A DNA stretch of 64,000 bases from Leifsonia sp. 1010. Lineage in GTDB: Bacteria > Actinomycetota > Actinomycetes > Actinomycetales > Microbacteriaceae. The position numbers and the translations under genes are program-made. The notes beneath the pieces are model-generated. The model saw only the letters and a list, made by a program, of their open reading frames with translations, did no database searches and was not told the origin of the DNA. Each line of letters starts with the position of its first letter. The stretch's first letter is position 1. Of this stretch, positions 26,219 to 35,970 are shown piece by piece. The stretch lies in assembly GCF_031455295.1 (NCBI RefSeq), contig NZ_JAVDSL010000001.1, positions 930,001-994,000 of the forward strand, written 5' to 3'.

Positions 26219-26629
26219 TTACGCGATTTGAGCGGGCGCGCCGACAGGCCGGAGTACGGCGCGCTGAACGCAATGCGGCGTGGTCGCGGGCTGGTGCTGT
26301 TTCCGGTACGCGCCCGGTGTCTCCCCGACAATCGCCACGAACGTTCTGCTGAAAGTCCCCGGGCTGCTGAAACCGACGTCGAGACAGATCTCGCTTACCG
26401 GCCGTTCGGTCTCACGCAACAGGAACATCGACCGTTCGACTCTCCGCCGCTGCAGGTACCGGTGGGGCGACTCGCCGAACACGGCACGGAAGGAGCGGCT
26501 GAAATGCGTCGGCGAGATGTGGGCGACCGCCGCGACGGCACGCACATCGAGCGGCTCGGCGTACGACCGGTCCATGGCGTCCCGGGCTCTCAGCAGGCGC
26601 CGATTGCGCTCCTCGACTTCGCGGCTCAC
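26219..26629 (-). CDS. AraC family transcriptional regulator, stand-alone DNA-binding domain
   Basis: 136-residue protein consisting of the two helix-turn-helix motifs of AraC/XylS regulators (VAHISPTHFSRSFRAVFGES then ICLDVGFSSPGTFSRTFVAI). It has no sensory domain, so effector binding is unlikely. About 90 bases separate it from the VOC gene downstream, its probable target or partner. Confidence 0.87.
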   Translation of the reverse strand: MSREVEERNRRLLRARDAMDRSYAEPLDVRAVAAVAHISPTHFSRSFRAVFGESPHRYLQRRRVERSMFLLRETERPVSEICLDVGFSSPGTFSRTFVAIVGETPGAYRKQHQPATTPHCVQRAVLRPVGAPAQIA

Positions 26630-26666
26630 GTCTCCAGGTTAGGAGCTCGGACCGGTGGCGTGAGGA

Positions 26667-28046
26667 TCAGATCGGGGCCATGTCCGTGAAACGGGAGTAC
26701 ATGCCCTGGAACGCCACCGTGACCGTGCGGGTGGGGCCGTTACGGTGCTTGGCGACGATCAGGTCGGCCTCGCCGGCGCGCGGGTTGTCCTTCTCGTAGG
26801 CGGACTCGCGGTGAAGCAGGATGACGACGTCGGCGTCCTGCTCGATCGAGCCGGACTCACGGAGGTCGCTCAGTGCGGGGAGTTTGTCCGCGCGCTGCTC
26901 GGGACCACGGTTCAGCTGCGACAGTGCGATGACTGGAACCTGGAGCTCCTTGGCGAGGAGCTTGAGGGCACGCGAGAACTCGCTGACCTCCTGCTGGCGG
27001 CTCTCGACGCGCTTACCGCTGGTCATGAGCTGCAGGTAGTCGATGATCACCATCTTGAGTCCGACGCGCTGCTTGAGCCGGCGGCATTTCGCGCGGATCT
27101 CGACGAGGGTCATGTTGGGGCTGTCGTCGATGTAGAGGGGAGCATCGTTGATGCGGCCGCGGGTGGATGCGATCGTCGTCCAGTCGCGGTTGTCGACGGT
27201 ACCCTTGCGCATGTTCTGGAGCGGAACAGTCGCCTCCGCGGAGAGGAGGCGCATCGCGATCTCGCTGCGCCCCATCTCCAGGGAGAAGAAGATGGTGGGC
27301 ATGTCGTGCTTGATCGCCGCCGCGCGGGCGAAGTCGAGCGCCAGCGTCGACTTACCGAGCGCGGGTCGGGCGGCCACGATGACCATCTGACCCGGGTGGA
27401 GCCCGTTGGTCAGCTCGTCCAGCTCGGCGAAGCCGGTGGGCACGCCGGTCATCGAGCCGTCCTTGTGCTTCGCCGCCTCGATCTCGTCGATCGCGACGGT
27501 GACGGCCTCGGTCAGCGGGACGTAGTCCTCGGTCTCCTGAGTGCCCGTGACGGAGTAGATCTCGGCCTGGGCGTTGTTGACGAGGTCCAGAACCTCGCCC
27601 TCGGCCTTGTAGCCCATCTGCGTGATGCGGGTGCCGGCCTCGACGAGCCGGCGGAGCAGCGCCTTCTCGCCGACAATGTTGGCGTAGTAGCCCGCGTTGG
27701 CTGCTGTCGGGACGAGGCTGGTCAGCGTGTGGAGGTACTCGGCGCCGCCGGCGCGGGAGAGCTCGCCGATCTTTGTCAGCTCGTCTGTGACGGTGATGAC
27801 GTCGGTCGGCTCGCCGTGCGAGTACAGCGACAGGATCGCGTCGTAGATGATCTCGTGCTTGGGGATGTAGAAGTCGGTGCCGCGGATCACCTCGACCACG
27901 TCGGCGACGGCGTCCTTGCTGAGGAGCATTCCACCGAGGGCGCTCTGCTCGGCAAGGAGGTCGTGCGGGGGAGTGCGCTCCGGTGAGCGGGCGTCGCCCG
28001 GGTCACGACCGTCGGCGAGACCGATATGGGCGATCGACACGTTCAC
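26667..28046 (-). CDS. dnaB: Replicative DNA helicase DnaB
   Basis: 459-residue hexameric helicase. The N-terminal domain begins RTPPHDLLAEQSALGGMLLS. The RecA-like domain has Walker A ARPALGKST (about residue 225), Walker B MVIIDYLQLM, and the C-terminal ALSQLNRGPEQR and DADVVILLHRE. No intein interrupts the Walker A loop or other motifs, unlike some actinobacterial dnaB genes. The stop lies about 37 bases from the AraC gene. Its upstream region is long and carries DnaA-box-like sequences. Confidence 0.96.
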   Translation of the reverse strand: MNVSIAHIGLADGRDPGDARSPERTPPHDLLAEQSALGGMLLSKDAVADVVEVIRGTDFYIPKHEIIYDAILSLYSHGEPTDVITVTDELTKIGELSRAGGAEYLHTLTSLVPTAANAGYYANIVGEKALLRRLVEAGTRITQMGYKAEGEVLDLVNNAQAEIYSVTGTQETEDYVPLTEAVTVAIDEIEAAKHKDGSMTGVPTGFAELDELTNGLHPGQMVIVAARPALGKSTLALDFARAAAIKHDMPTIFFSLEMGRSEIAMRLLSAEATVPLQNMRKGTVDNRDWTTIASTRGRINDAPLYIDDSPNMTLVEIRAKCRRLKQRVGLKMVIIDYLQLMTSGKRVESRQQEVSEFSRALKLLAKELQVPVIALSQLNRGPEQRADKLPALSDLRESGSIEQDADVVILLHRESAYEKDNPRAGEADLIVAKHRNGPTRTVTVAFQGMYSRFTDMAPI

Positions 28047-28455
28047 TCCTCTGCTGGTCCGTTGCCTCGGGGCACGACGAAGACGCCGCGGGGTCGTTCG
28101 ACGCTTTCGCGTGGACGAGTTCCCCCGGGTCGATTGTCGGGACGACCTCCGACATCGCCGCTCCTCGCGGCCGCCGTCCGTCGACGTCGATCAACCCTAC
28201 GAACCCCTGTCTGCGCTGACAACTCAGCCTGTGGATAAAACTGGGGAGAATGTGGGCGAAACGCCGTAGAGCGTGTGTAGAAGGTGTGTGGAAACCTGTG
28301 GACAAGAAAGAATCTTCGGCGCTGAAACCGGCGCTGAACAGCGGTTTTACTTTCCCCAGGCTGTGTGTAAAAACTTCCTTGAACCCTGTGTTCAAGCTTG
28401 CCCGGGAAGCGTCACGCCCTGTGCACAGAACGGGGGAAAACACCCTTAACGAGAG
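28047..28455. other. Long intergenic region upstream of dnaB with DnaA-box-like sequences
   Basis: About 410 bases with no credible gene. It holds a perfect DnaA-box complement TGTGGATAA (28230-28238), TGTGGACAA (28297-28305), TGTGGAAAC (28287-28295), and looser TGTG repeats up to about 28426, mostly in one orientation. It must also contain the dnaB promoter. The local sequence is more AT-rich than its surroundings. Confidence 0.6.
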
Positions 28456-28483
28456 GTAGCGGCGGGCCTTCGCCCGCCGCTAC
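28456..28483 (-). terminator. Hairpin terminator after rplI
   Basis: Perfect 12-bp stem (arms 28456-28467 and 28472-28483, CTTC/GAAG tetraloop) about 19 bases beyond the rplI stop. It closes the rpsF-ssb-rpsR-rplI operon. There is only a weak T-rich tail on the minus strand. Confidence 0.78.
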
Positions 28484-28501
28484 ACTTCTGCCTCGTCGCG
28501 C

Positions 28502-28954
28502 CTACTTGGCAGCGACCACCTGCAGGCTGATGACGGCCGAGAGGTCGTCGTGCAGACGCACGGTCGCCTCGTGGTCGCCGACGACCTTGATGGGGTTCGG
28601 GAGCTCGATCTTCCGCTTGTCGAGCTCGCCGATGCCGGCCGCCTTGACGGCGTCCGCGACATCGCCGGTCTTGACCGAACCGAACAGACGGCCCTCGCGG
28701 CCCGCCTTGACGGTCAGCTTGACGCGGGTCGCCTCGAGCTTGGCCTTGAGGTCCTGAGCCTGCTCGACGGTGTGCAGCTCGCGAGCGGCGCGGGCCGCCT
28801 TGATCTGCTCGACCTGCTTCTCGCCACCACGCGACCACGCGATCGCGAAGCCCTGCGGGACGAGGTAGTTACGGGCGTAGCCGTTCTTGACGTCGACGAC
28901 GTCACCGGCCGAGCCGAGGCCGGTGACCTCGTGCGTGAGAATAACCTTCGACAT
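28502..28954 (-). CDS. rplI: 50S ribosomal protein L9
   Basis: 150-residue L9. The N-terminal domain starts [20 protein letters not shown] with [15 protein letters not shown], followed by the long helix and the C-terminal domain. Length is typical. Last gene of the rpsF-ssb-rpsR-rplI operon, 11 bases after rpsR. Confidence 0.97.
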   Translation of the reverse strand: MSKVILTHEVTGLGSAGDVVDVKNGYARNYLVPQGFAIAWSRGGEKQVEQIKAARAARELHTVEQAQDLKAKLEATRVKLTVKAGREGRLFGSVKTGDVADAVKAAGIGELDKRKIELPNPIKVVGDHEATVRLHDDLSAVISLQVVAAK

Positions 28955-28965
28955 GTCGTTGCTCC

Positions 28966-29229
28966 TTAGCGGCCAGAGCCGGCGTAGGGGAGGAGCGCCA
29001 TCTCGCGCGCGTTCTTGACCGCGCGGGCGATGAGACGCTGCTCCTGGACGGAGACACCGGTGATGCGACGGGCGCGGATCTTTCCACGCTCCGAGATGAA
29101 CTTACGCAGGGTGGCGACGTCCTTGTAATCGATGACGCCCACGCGAACGGACTTCGCGGGAGCGGCGTTCTTGCCGTCCTTGCCCTTGCGGATCGGCTTG
29201 CGGCGGTCGCCGCTCGACTTTCCAGCCAT
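28966..29229 (-). CDS. rpsR: 30S ribosomal protein S18
   Basis: 87-residue S18 with the conserved [19 protein letters not shown] and [19 protein letters not shown]. It has no cysteines, so it is the zinc-free form. The Lys/Gly-rich N-terminal tail (about 25 residues) is typical for actinobacteria. It lies about 80 bases after ssb. Confidence 0.97.
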   Translation of the reverse strand: MAGKSSGDRRKPIRKGKDGKNAAPAKSVRVGVIDYKDVATLRKFISERGKIRARRITGVSVQEQRLIARAVKNAREMALLPYAGSGR

Positions 29230-29310
29230 GGTTTCCTTTGCTTTCCGCCCGACCCGGCCTCCGGCCGGCGGGCTGATGATGTATGCCCCTCTGCGGAGGA
29301 GCGAGTCTCG

Positions 29311-29823
29311 TTAGAAGGGGGTCTCGTCGTTGTAGGAGCCCGGAGTGTTCCAGACATCCGCACCGGCGGAGGGATCCGCCGGAGCCGATGCGGCCCACGG
29401 CTCCTCGACAGCAGGCGAACCGCCGCCGAAGCCACCCGGGCCTCGTCCGCCTCCGGACGACTGCGTGCGGGTGATCTGAGCGGTGGCGTAGCGCAGCGAC
29501 GGGCCGATCTCGTCGATCTCGAGCTCGATGCTGGTGCGCTTCTCGCCTTCCTTCGTCTCGTAGGAGCGCTGCTTGAGGCGGCCCTGCGCGATGACGCGCG
29601 ACCCCTTGGTCAGCGAACCGGCGACGTGCTCCGCGAACTCGCGCCAGACGCTGGCGCGGAGGAACAGAGCCTCACCGTCCTTCCACTCGTTCGCCTGACG
29701 GTCGAACGTGCGGGGAGTGGACGCGATGGTGAAGTTGGCGACAGCCAGCCCGTTCTGCGTGTAACGCAGCTCGGGATCGGCGGTGAGGTTTCCCACCACG
29801 GTGATGACGGTCTCGCCGGCCAT
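29311..29823 (-). CDS. ssb: Single-stranded DNA-binding protein
   Basis: 170-residue SSB: OB-fold domain from [20 protein letters not shown] to about residue 115, a Gly/Pro/Ser-rich linker and the acidic tip DETPF that binds repair and replication proteins. The frame runs 20 codons upstream into rpsF, but the ATG at 29823 gives the family start four bases after the rpsF stop. Confidence 0.96.
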   Translation of the reverse strand: MAGETVITVVGNLTADPELRYTQNGLAVANFTIASTPRTFDRQANEWKDGEALFLRASVWREFAEHVAGSLTKGSRVIAQGRLKQRSYETKEGEKRTSIELEIDEIGPSLRYATAQITRTQSSGGGRGPGGFGGGSPAVEEPWAASAPADPSAGADVWNTPGSYNDETPF

Positions 29824-29827
29824 GGGA

Positions 29828-30199
29828 CTAGGCGCCGGCCTTCTCGGAGGTGGCAGCCTTGCGGGCGGCCTTCTCGTCGGCACGCTTCTGAGCGGCGGCG
29901 ACCTGAGCGATCGCTTCCTCGGCGCGGAGGACCTTGGTGCGCATGACGGCCTCGCTGAGCTTCAGCTGGCGGTCGAGCTCCTTGGTCGTGTCGCCCTCAG
30001 CGGTGAGCTGGACGACGGCGTAGATGCCCTCGGACTTCTTGTTGATCTCGTAAGCCAGGCGACGACGTCCCCAGATGTCGACGTTGTCGATCGTTCCACC
30101 GTCGTTCCGGACGACGTTGAGGAACTTGTCAAGGCTCGGAGCCACGGTGCGCTCATCGATCTCGGGATCGAGGATGACCATCAACTCGTACTGATGCAT
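29828..30199 (-). CDS. rpsF: 30S ribosomal protein S6
   Basis: 123-residue S6 starting [17 protein letters not shown], with [20 protein letters not shown] in the middle and an Ala/Lys-rich tail beyond residue 100. The frame is open upstream, but this ATG has GAGGAGGTGGG in front of it on the minus strand and gives the family start. First gene of the operon, so its promoter should lie between 30200 and 30477. Confidence 0.96.
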   Translation of the reverse strand: MHQYELMVILDPEIDERTVAPSLDKFLNVVRNDGGTIDNVDIWGRRRLAYEINKKSEGIYAVVQLTAEGDTTKELDRQLKLSEAVMRTKVLRAEEAIAQVAAAQKRADEKAARKAATSEKAGA

Positions 30200-30477
30200 G
30201 ACTAACCCACCTCCTCTGGTCTCAGCGGCTGCAGACGTTCTGCAGCAGGAGGGTGTCATAGACGTGCCCAGGGCAGGACTCTGCCCGGGCAACTTCCCTA
30301 GCGTAACGGATGCGGATGCTGGGCGCCAGCCGGCGGTGATCTCGGTCATGCATCCACCCTCGCCGGAGTGACGCATCCACAAGCCCGGAAATCCGAATCT
30401 GTGGACAGTCGGGTGATGCCCCGACCTGTGGACGACATCGGCGCCGAGCGGCCGTCCTCACGAGCCGATCGGACGGG

Positions 30478-31902
30478 TCAGCGGTTCTCCCACCACGTGA
30501 GGAGACGCCGCGTGGCCTCCTCTTCGCCCAGCGGCCCCTCGTCGAGGCGGAGCTCGAGCAGGAATCGCATCGCCTGCCCCACCTCCTTGCCGGGACGGAT
30601 GCCGAGGATGCTCATCACCTGCTCTCCGTTCAGATCCGGGCGCACCGCATCCATCTCCTCCTGCTCGCGGAGCTCGCGGATGCGGGTCTCGAGATCGTCG
30701 TAGGCGAAGCCCAGGCGGTCGGCCTTACGCCGGTTGCGGGTCGTCACGTCGGCCCTCGTGAGCATGTGCAGGCGCTCGAGCTCCGGGCCGGCGTCACGGA
30801 CATAGCGGCGTACCGCCGAGTCGGTCCAGTGAGCATCGGCGTAGCCGAAGAACCGCAGGTGCAGCTCGATCAGCCGGGCGACGGAGTCGATGGTCGACTT
30901 GTCGAACCGCAGAGCGGTGAGCCGCTTCTTCGCCAGCTTCGCGCCCACCACGTCATGGTGATAGAAGCTGACCGCCCCGCCGGGCTCGAAGCGGCGGGTC
31001 GCCGGCTTGCCGATGTCGTGGAGGATCGCGGCCAAGCGCAGCACGAGATCCGGCGCCTCGCCGGGATGCCGCTCCTTCTCGTATCCGATCGCCTGGTCGA
31101 GCACCGTGAGGCTGTGCTGGTAGACGTCCTTGTGGTGGTGGTGCTCGTCGGCCTCGAGCCGGAGCGCGGGGATCTCGGGGATCACCTCGTCTGCCAGACC
31201 GGTCTCCACGAGCAGTTCGAGACCCCGTCGCGGCTCGTCCGCCATCAGCAGCTTGCTCAGCTCGTCGCGGACGCGCTCGGCGCTGACGATCTCGATCCGC
31301 TCGGCCATCGACGACATGGCCTCCCGAGTGGCCTCGTCGACCGTGAAGCCCAGCTGGGCGGTGAAGCGGGCGGCTCGCATCATCCGCAGCGGGTCGTCGC
31401 CGAACGAGATCTGGGGGCTGCTCGGCGTGGTGATCACGCCGGCGATGAGATCCTCGACGCCGCCCGACGGATCCACCAGGCGAACCTCGGGCAGCCGGAG
31501 CGCGAGCGCGTTGACGGTGAAGTCGCGGCGCAGCAGGTCACCCTCGAGGGTGTCGCCGAACTCGACCTCCGGCTTGCGCGTGGTGCCGTCGTAACTGTCG
31601 CTCCGGTAGGTAGTGATCTCGACGGTGTCGTCGCCGAGGCGCGCGCCGATCGTGCCGTACTTGCGCCCGACGTCCCAGATCGCGTCGGCGATCGGCCCGA
31701 CCGCCCGAACGATGTCGTCGGGCCGGGCGTCTGTGGTGAAGTCGAGATCGTGCACCGGCCGGCCGATCAGGGCGTCGCGCACCGGGCCGCCGACGAGTGC
31801 GAGCTCGTGCCCCGCGGCCTCGAAGGCGTCGGCGAGGCGGGCGACCGACGGCGTGCGTGCGAGGTCGCCGAGGCGTTCGAGGGATTCGGCGACGCTCTGC
31901 AT
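30478..31902 (-). CDS. cca: CCA tRNA nucleotidyltransferase
   Basis: 474-residue class II nucleotidyltransferase that adds or repairs the CCA end of tRNAs. It has the head motif LVGGPVRDALIGRPVHDLDF near the N-terminus, the RRDFTVNAL motif, and an HD domain (LAAILHDIGKPATR). The HD domain may provide phosphodiesterase activity, as in other bacterial enzymes. The ATG at 31902 gives the normal start. The next gene is divergent. At least one tRNA gene in this window lacks an encoded CCA, which makes the enzyme necessary. Confidence 0.94.
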   Translation of the reverse strand: MQSVAESLERLGDLARTPSVARLADAFEAAGHELALVGGPVRDALIGRPVHDLDFTTDARPDDIVRAVGPIADAIWDVGRKYGTIGARLGDDTVEITTYRSDSYDGTTRKPEVEFGDTLEGDLLRRDFTVNALALRLPEVRLVDPSGGVEDLIAGVITTPSSPQISFGDDPLRMMRAARFTAQLGFTVDEATREAMSSMAERIEIVSAERVRDELSKLLMADEPRRGLELLVETGLADEVIPEIPALRLEADEHHHHKDVYQHSLTVLDQAIGYEKERHPGEAPDLVLRLAAILHDIGKPATRRFEPGGAVSFYHHDVVGAKLAKKRLTALRFDKSTIDSVARLIELHLRFFGYADAHWTDSAVRRYVRDAGPELERLHMLTRADVTTRNRRKADRLGFAYDDLETRIRELREQEEMDAVRPDLNGEQVMSILGIRPGKEVGQAMRFLLELRLDEGPLGEEEATRRLLTWWENR

Positions 31903-31997
31903 GGTGCCCCAGTTTAACGGCCCTCCTCGCCGGCCTCTCAGCAGGCGGCCTCTACAATCGACCACATGGAGGCCGAGTCGGGATCGCGCGTCGACGC

Positions 31998-34286
31998 ATG
32001 ACGGCAACCTCCCCCACCCTCCGGAGGGGTGCGTCGCTTCACGCCCTGCTGCGCATGACGGCGGCAGCCGTGGCCGTCGGTGCACTCGCCGTTCTCGCGG
32101 GCGTCGCGCATTCCTCGAGTGCCGCGGAAGCGGCCACGCCGGCTCCAAAAGCCGCGGCCGGGACGGAGCTGACCGCATCCATCACCGCTGATGACGCAGG
32201 AGTCCTGACGCCCGGCAAAGACCTGGGCGTTTCGGTCACGGTCTCCAACCCGACCGACACCGCTTTCCAGTCGGGCACCGTCTCGCTCTGGGTCGATCCG
32301 GTGGCGCAGAACGACCGGAAGACGCTGGCGTCCTGGCTGGCGTCCACCGAGCCCGTCTCGGGTGCGGTCGACCTCGGCAAGGCGCAGCTGAATACGCTCG
32401 AGCCGGGGTCGAGCACGGTGGTACGCGTGAGCGCGCCCGCGGCCTCGCTCCCGTTCGCCGGTCGCACGTCGTCGGCCGTGTTCGGGATCGGCGCCTCGGT
32501 TCATGCCGGGTCCTCGGACGCCACCGCGCGCGGCTCCGCCGTCTGGTATCCGGGGGGATCCGCAAAACAGGCCAGCGTCAACGTCGCTCTGCCGATCGTC
32601 ACACCGTCGGGCACGAACGGGATCATCGCGGCAGACGACCTCGCGACCTACACGGCGCCCAACGGCATCCTGACCCGCGAACTCGACGGCCTCGCCGGGC
32701 ACACCACCGTCACGGTCGGCATCGATCCGATGATCATCGCCTCGATCCGTGCCCTCGGCAACGCAGCCCCGGCGAGTGCGCTCGACTGGCTGGAGCGGCT
32801 GGCCGACCTGCCGAACGAAACCTTCTCACTGGGTTACGGGGATGCGGACCTCGCCGGGCAGATTCAGGCCGGCCTCCCGACGCCGCTGCAGCCGACCTCT
32901 CTCTCGTACGCGATCGACCCCAAGAACTTCACTCCCGCACCCACTCCCGTGGGGGAGCCTGCGACGGCGACGCCCACCCCGACACCGAAGACCTCGACGT
33001 CGACGCCCACCCCGACACCGACGACCAGCCCGGGCCCCGTCCTGCCGACGATGGATGAGTTGCTGGCCTGGGACTACACCCTCACCGGCATCGCCTGGCC
33101 GGGCGACAAGACGGTCCGTCGTGCCGACCTCGCGCCGCTCGCGGCAGCCGGGCTGAAGACCACCATCGTCTCGGGCAGCAACACCAACGCCACCGACCTG
33201 AGCACGACCCCCAACGCCACCCTGAGCTCGGGCGACACCCGCATCCTGGCCTCCGATCAGCCGCTGAGCGACGCACTGCGCCAGGCGATCTCCGCCCCCA
33301 GCGACGTCGCGTGGAACTCGGCCATGTCGAAGGTGAACGCGCAGCTCGAACTCATCGCGCAGGAGTCCGGCGACGCGCGCCGACTCCTCGTGGCGCTCGA
33401 CCGCTCCTGGCCGTCGAGCGGAACACAGTTCGAGCGAACGCTCAACGCACTCTTCTCCTCCCCGTGGTCCGCCCCGGCCTCCTTCCCGGCCATCGCCGGC
33501 GCGCCGCAGACAACCGGCTTCGACCTCGTCGACACTCCGGAGAGCGCCGACCGCATCACCGGCGTCCGCGCGCTCATCCAGGACGAGGTCGCGCTGGGCC
33601 AGTTCGCCACGGTGCTCGACGACCCGACGACACTGACCGGCCGTACCCGTTCGGATCTGCTCGCACTGCTCGCCGTCTCGTGGCTGAACCCGCGAACGGA
33701 CTGGAACGCCGCCGTCGCGAAGGAGCGGGCGACGACGGACAAGACGCTGCACTCCATCCGCATCCTGCCGACGGAGAACGTCAACCTCGTGAGCGCCCAG
33801 GGGTCCATTCCCTTCACGGTGAGCAACGGCCTCACAGACGAAGCCGTGACGATCGTGCTGACCGCCGCGCCGTCGAACGGCCGGCTCGAGGTCGACCAGT
33901 CGACCACGAAGCGCATCGTCAAGGACTCGCGAGCCACCGTCCTCATCCCCGTCAAGGCGAAGGTGGGCAACGGCCAGGTCGTGCTGTCGCTGCATCTGTA
34001 CAGCCCGACCGGCGTGCCCATCGGCGACCCCACCTCGGTGACGGTGGATGTGCATGCCGACTGGGAGGGCATCGGCGCGCTGATCTTCGGCATCCTGCTG
34101 GTGCTGCTGTTCGGCTTCGGGATCGTCCGGAACATCCTGCGACGACGGTCGAAGCGCGCGGAGGATGCCGCAGAGGCGGCCGAAGACGGGCAAGCCGAGG
34201 CGCAGGGCGACGGGGGCGCCGAGGACGTAACCCCGTCAGAGGGTTCCACTGCGGCATCGCCCCCGGAGGAGCGGCCCGGTGGCTAG
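31998..34286 (+). CDS. DUF6049 family cell-surface protein
   Basis: 762-residue protein found beside murJ in many Actinobacteria. It has an N-terminal signal or anchor (about residues 20-42, AAAVAVGALAVLAGVAHSSS), a large extracellular part, a Pro/Thr-rich linker (around residues 315-345, with a repeated TPTPTP pattern), and a C-terminal membrane segment (about 690-712, IGALIFGILLVLLFGFGIV). A short charged Glu/Ala-rich cytosolic tail follows. The function is unknown; a role in envelope assembly is inferred from position. Its stop overlaps the start of murJ by eight bases. Confidence 0.83.
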   Translation: MTATSPTLRRGASLHALLRMTAAAVAVGALAVLAGVAHSSSAAEAATPAPKAAAGTELTASITADDAGVLTPGKDLGVSVTVSNPTDTAFQSGTVSLWVDPVAQNDRKTLASWLASTEPVSGAVDLGKAQLNTLEPGSSTVVRVSAPAASLPFAGRTSSAVFGIGASVHAGSSDATARGSAVWYPGGSAKQASVNVALPIVTPSGTNGIIAADDLATYTAPNGILTRELDGLAGHTTVTVGIDPMIIASIRALGNAAPASALDWLERLADLPNETFSLGYGDADLAGQIQAGLPTPLQPTSLSYAIDPKNFTPAPTPVGEPATATPTPTPKTSTSTPTPTPTTSPGPVLPTMDELLAWDYTLTGIAWPGDKTVRRADLAPLAAAGLKTTIVSGSNTNATDLSTTPNATLSSGDTRILASDQPLSDALRQAISAPSDVAWNSAMSKVNAQLELIAQESGDARRLLVALDRSWPSSGTQFERTLNALFSSPWSAPASFPAIAGAPQTTGFDLVDTPESADRITGVRALIQDEVALGQFATVLDDPTTLTGRTRSDLLALLAVSWLNPRTDWNAAVAKERATTDKTLHSIRILPTENVNLVSAQGSIPFTVSNGLTDEAVTIVLTAAPSNGRLEVDQSTTKRIVKDSRATVLIPVKAKVGNGQVVLSLHLYSPTGVPIGDPTSVTVDVHADWEGIGALIFGILLVLLFGFGIVRNILRRRSKRAEDAAEAAEDGQAEAQGDGGAEDVTPSEGSTAASPPEERPGG

Positions 34287-35886
34287 CGTCGGCCGCGCCA
34301 GCGCGCTCCTCGCCTCCGGCACCCTGGTGTCGCGCCTTCTCGGGTTCGCGAAGGCGTGGCTGCTGGTGCAGGCGATCGGCGCCATCAGTTTCGCCGCGAA
34401 CGCCTACGGCACGGCGACGATCGTCCCCAACAGCGTGTACGCGATCATCGCGCAGGGCATCCTCAACGCCGTCCTCGTCCCGCAGATCGTCCGCGCCTCC
34501 GTCAACGCGGACGGCGGCCGCGCGTACATCAACAAGCTCGTCACTCTCGGGATGGTCGTCTTCGCCGCGGTAGCGGTGGTCGCCACGTTCCTCGCACCGG
34601 TCCTGGTGTCCCTCTTCGGCATCCCCGCGGCCCAGAAGGACCTCGCCACCGCATTCGCCTACTGGTCGCTGCCGCAGATCTTCTTCCTCGGCCTCTACAC
34701 ACTGCTCGGCGAGGTGCTGAACGCGCGCAAGTCCTTCGGGCCGTTCACCTGGGCGCCGGTCGTCAACAACGTGATCGCCATCGTGCTGCTCGCGGCCTTC
34801 ATCCTCGCCTTCGGCACCGCCGCCTCGGGCAAGCACGACAGCGGCTGGTCGTTCTGGATGATCGCCCTGCTCGCCGGCGGTGCCACCCTGGGCGTGGCGG
34901 TGCAGGCGCTCATCCTGTTCGTCTTCTGGCGGCGGGTCGGGCTCCGCTTCCGTTTCGACTTCGGCTGGCGCGGGGTGAACCTCGGGACGGCGGGCAAGGC
35001 CGCGGGCTGGACGTTCGCCATGCTCATCGCCACCCAGATCGCGGGTCTGGTCGAGACGAACGTCTCCAACTCGGCGGGAGAGGCCAACGCCGGTCCCTTC
35101 GTCATGCAGAACGCGTGGCTGATCTTCATGCTCCCGCACGGCATCATCGCCGTCTCCATCGTGACCGCCTTCTACACGCGCATGGCCGAGCACGCTCACC
35201 GGGGCGCAACCGCCGACTTCCGTCAGGACTTCTCGTCGGCGGCACGGTCGATCATGTTCCTCATCGTCTTCTCGTCCGCGGCCCTCATCGTCACGGCGTA
35301 CCCGATCGCTCGCGTGTTCACCGGCGACTATCAGGCGATGGGGCTGGTCCTCATCGCGTACCTGGTCGGTCTGGTGCCCTTCTCGCTCGTCTTCATGGCT
35401 CAGCGCGCCTTCTACTCGCTGGGAGACACGCGCACCCCGTTCTTCTTCACGCTGGCCCAGGTCGCCGTCATCCTCGCCGGCGTGCTGCTGTGCTTCCTGG
35501 TTCCCGCCCCGAACCGGGCCGCTGCCGTCGCCCTCGTGGTCTCGATCGCCAGCTTCGTGCAGGCGGTCCTGGCCTTCGCGCTGCTGCGCCGCCGGACCGG
35601 GGGAGTGGATGGGGCGCGCATCCTGAGCTCGCTCTGGCGCTTCCTCGTCGCCGCCCTTGCCGCCATGGCCGCCGGCGCGGGCTTCCTGATCATCCTCGGC
35701 GGTGTAGAGAAGGGGGCGTTCCCCGTGAGCGGCCCGATCGCTGCGGTGGTCGCCACGGCGATCGTCGGCGTGGTCATGCTCGTCGTCTACGTCGGGTTCC
35801 TCGGGATGCTGCGGTCGCCCGACCTGGAGGCCGGTCTCGCGCCCCTTCTGGGCCGCGCCGGAAGGCGTTCACGCACGCCCAGGTGA
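34279..35886 (+). CDS. murJ: Lipid II flippase MurJ
   Basis: 535-residue MATE-like transporter of the MurJ/MviN family, thought to flip lipid II for peptidoglycan synthesis. About 14 membrane helices are present. The N-terminus (TLVSRLLGFAKAWLLVQAIG) and APVVNNVIAIVLLA are typical. It lacks the long C-terminal pseudokinase extension of mycobacterial MurJ. GTG start inside the end of the DUF6049 gene. Confidence 0.92.
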   Translation: MASVGRASALLASGTLVSRLLGFAKAWLLVQAIGAISFAANAYGTATIVPNSVYAIIAQGILNAVLVPQIVRASVNADGGRAYINKLVTLGMVVFAAVAVVATFLAPVLVSLFGIPAAQKDLATAFAYWSLPQIFFLGLYTLLGEVLNARKSFGPFTWAPVVNNVIAIVLLAAFILAFGTAASGKHDSGWSFWMIALLAGGATLGVAVQALILFVFWRRVGLRFRFDFGWRGVNLGTAGKAAGWTFAMLIATQIAGLVETNVSNSAGEANAGPFVMQNAWLIFMLPHGIIAVSIVTAFYTRMAEHAHRGATADFRQDFSSAARSIMFLIVFSSAALIVTAYPIARVFTGDYQAMGLVLIAYLVGLVPFSLVFMAQRAFYSLGDTRTPFFFTLAQVAVILAGVLLCFLVPAPNRAAAVALVVSIASFVQAVLAFALLRRRTGGVDGARILSSLWRFLVAALAAMAAGAGFLIILGGVEKGAFPVSGPIAAVVATAIVGVVMLVVYVGFLGMLRSPDLEAGLAPLLGRAGRRSRTPR

Positions 35887-35889
35887 CAC

Positions 35890-35915
35890 GGAATAGCATC
35901 CGCCTAGGATGTGTT
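35890..35915 (+). promoter_or_regulatory. SigR/SigH-type promoter of trxB
   Basis: GGAAT (35890-35894), exactly 18 bases, then GTT (35913-35915), which is the consensus for the thiol-oxidative-stress sigma factor SigR/SigH of Actinobacteria. It is about 56 bases ahead of the trxB start codon, a well-known member of that regulon in Streptomyces and Mycobacterium. Confidence 0.75.
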
Positions 35916-35970
35916 CTACAGGTCGACGCCTCCAGACGAAGGTGTCGCGATCAGGTCAAGGAGTTCCGCC

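Noticed and set aside
26667-28046. Intein in dnaB
   Set aside because: The protein is 459 residues with uninterrupted helicase motifs.
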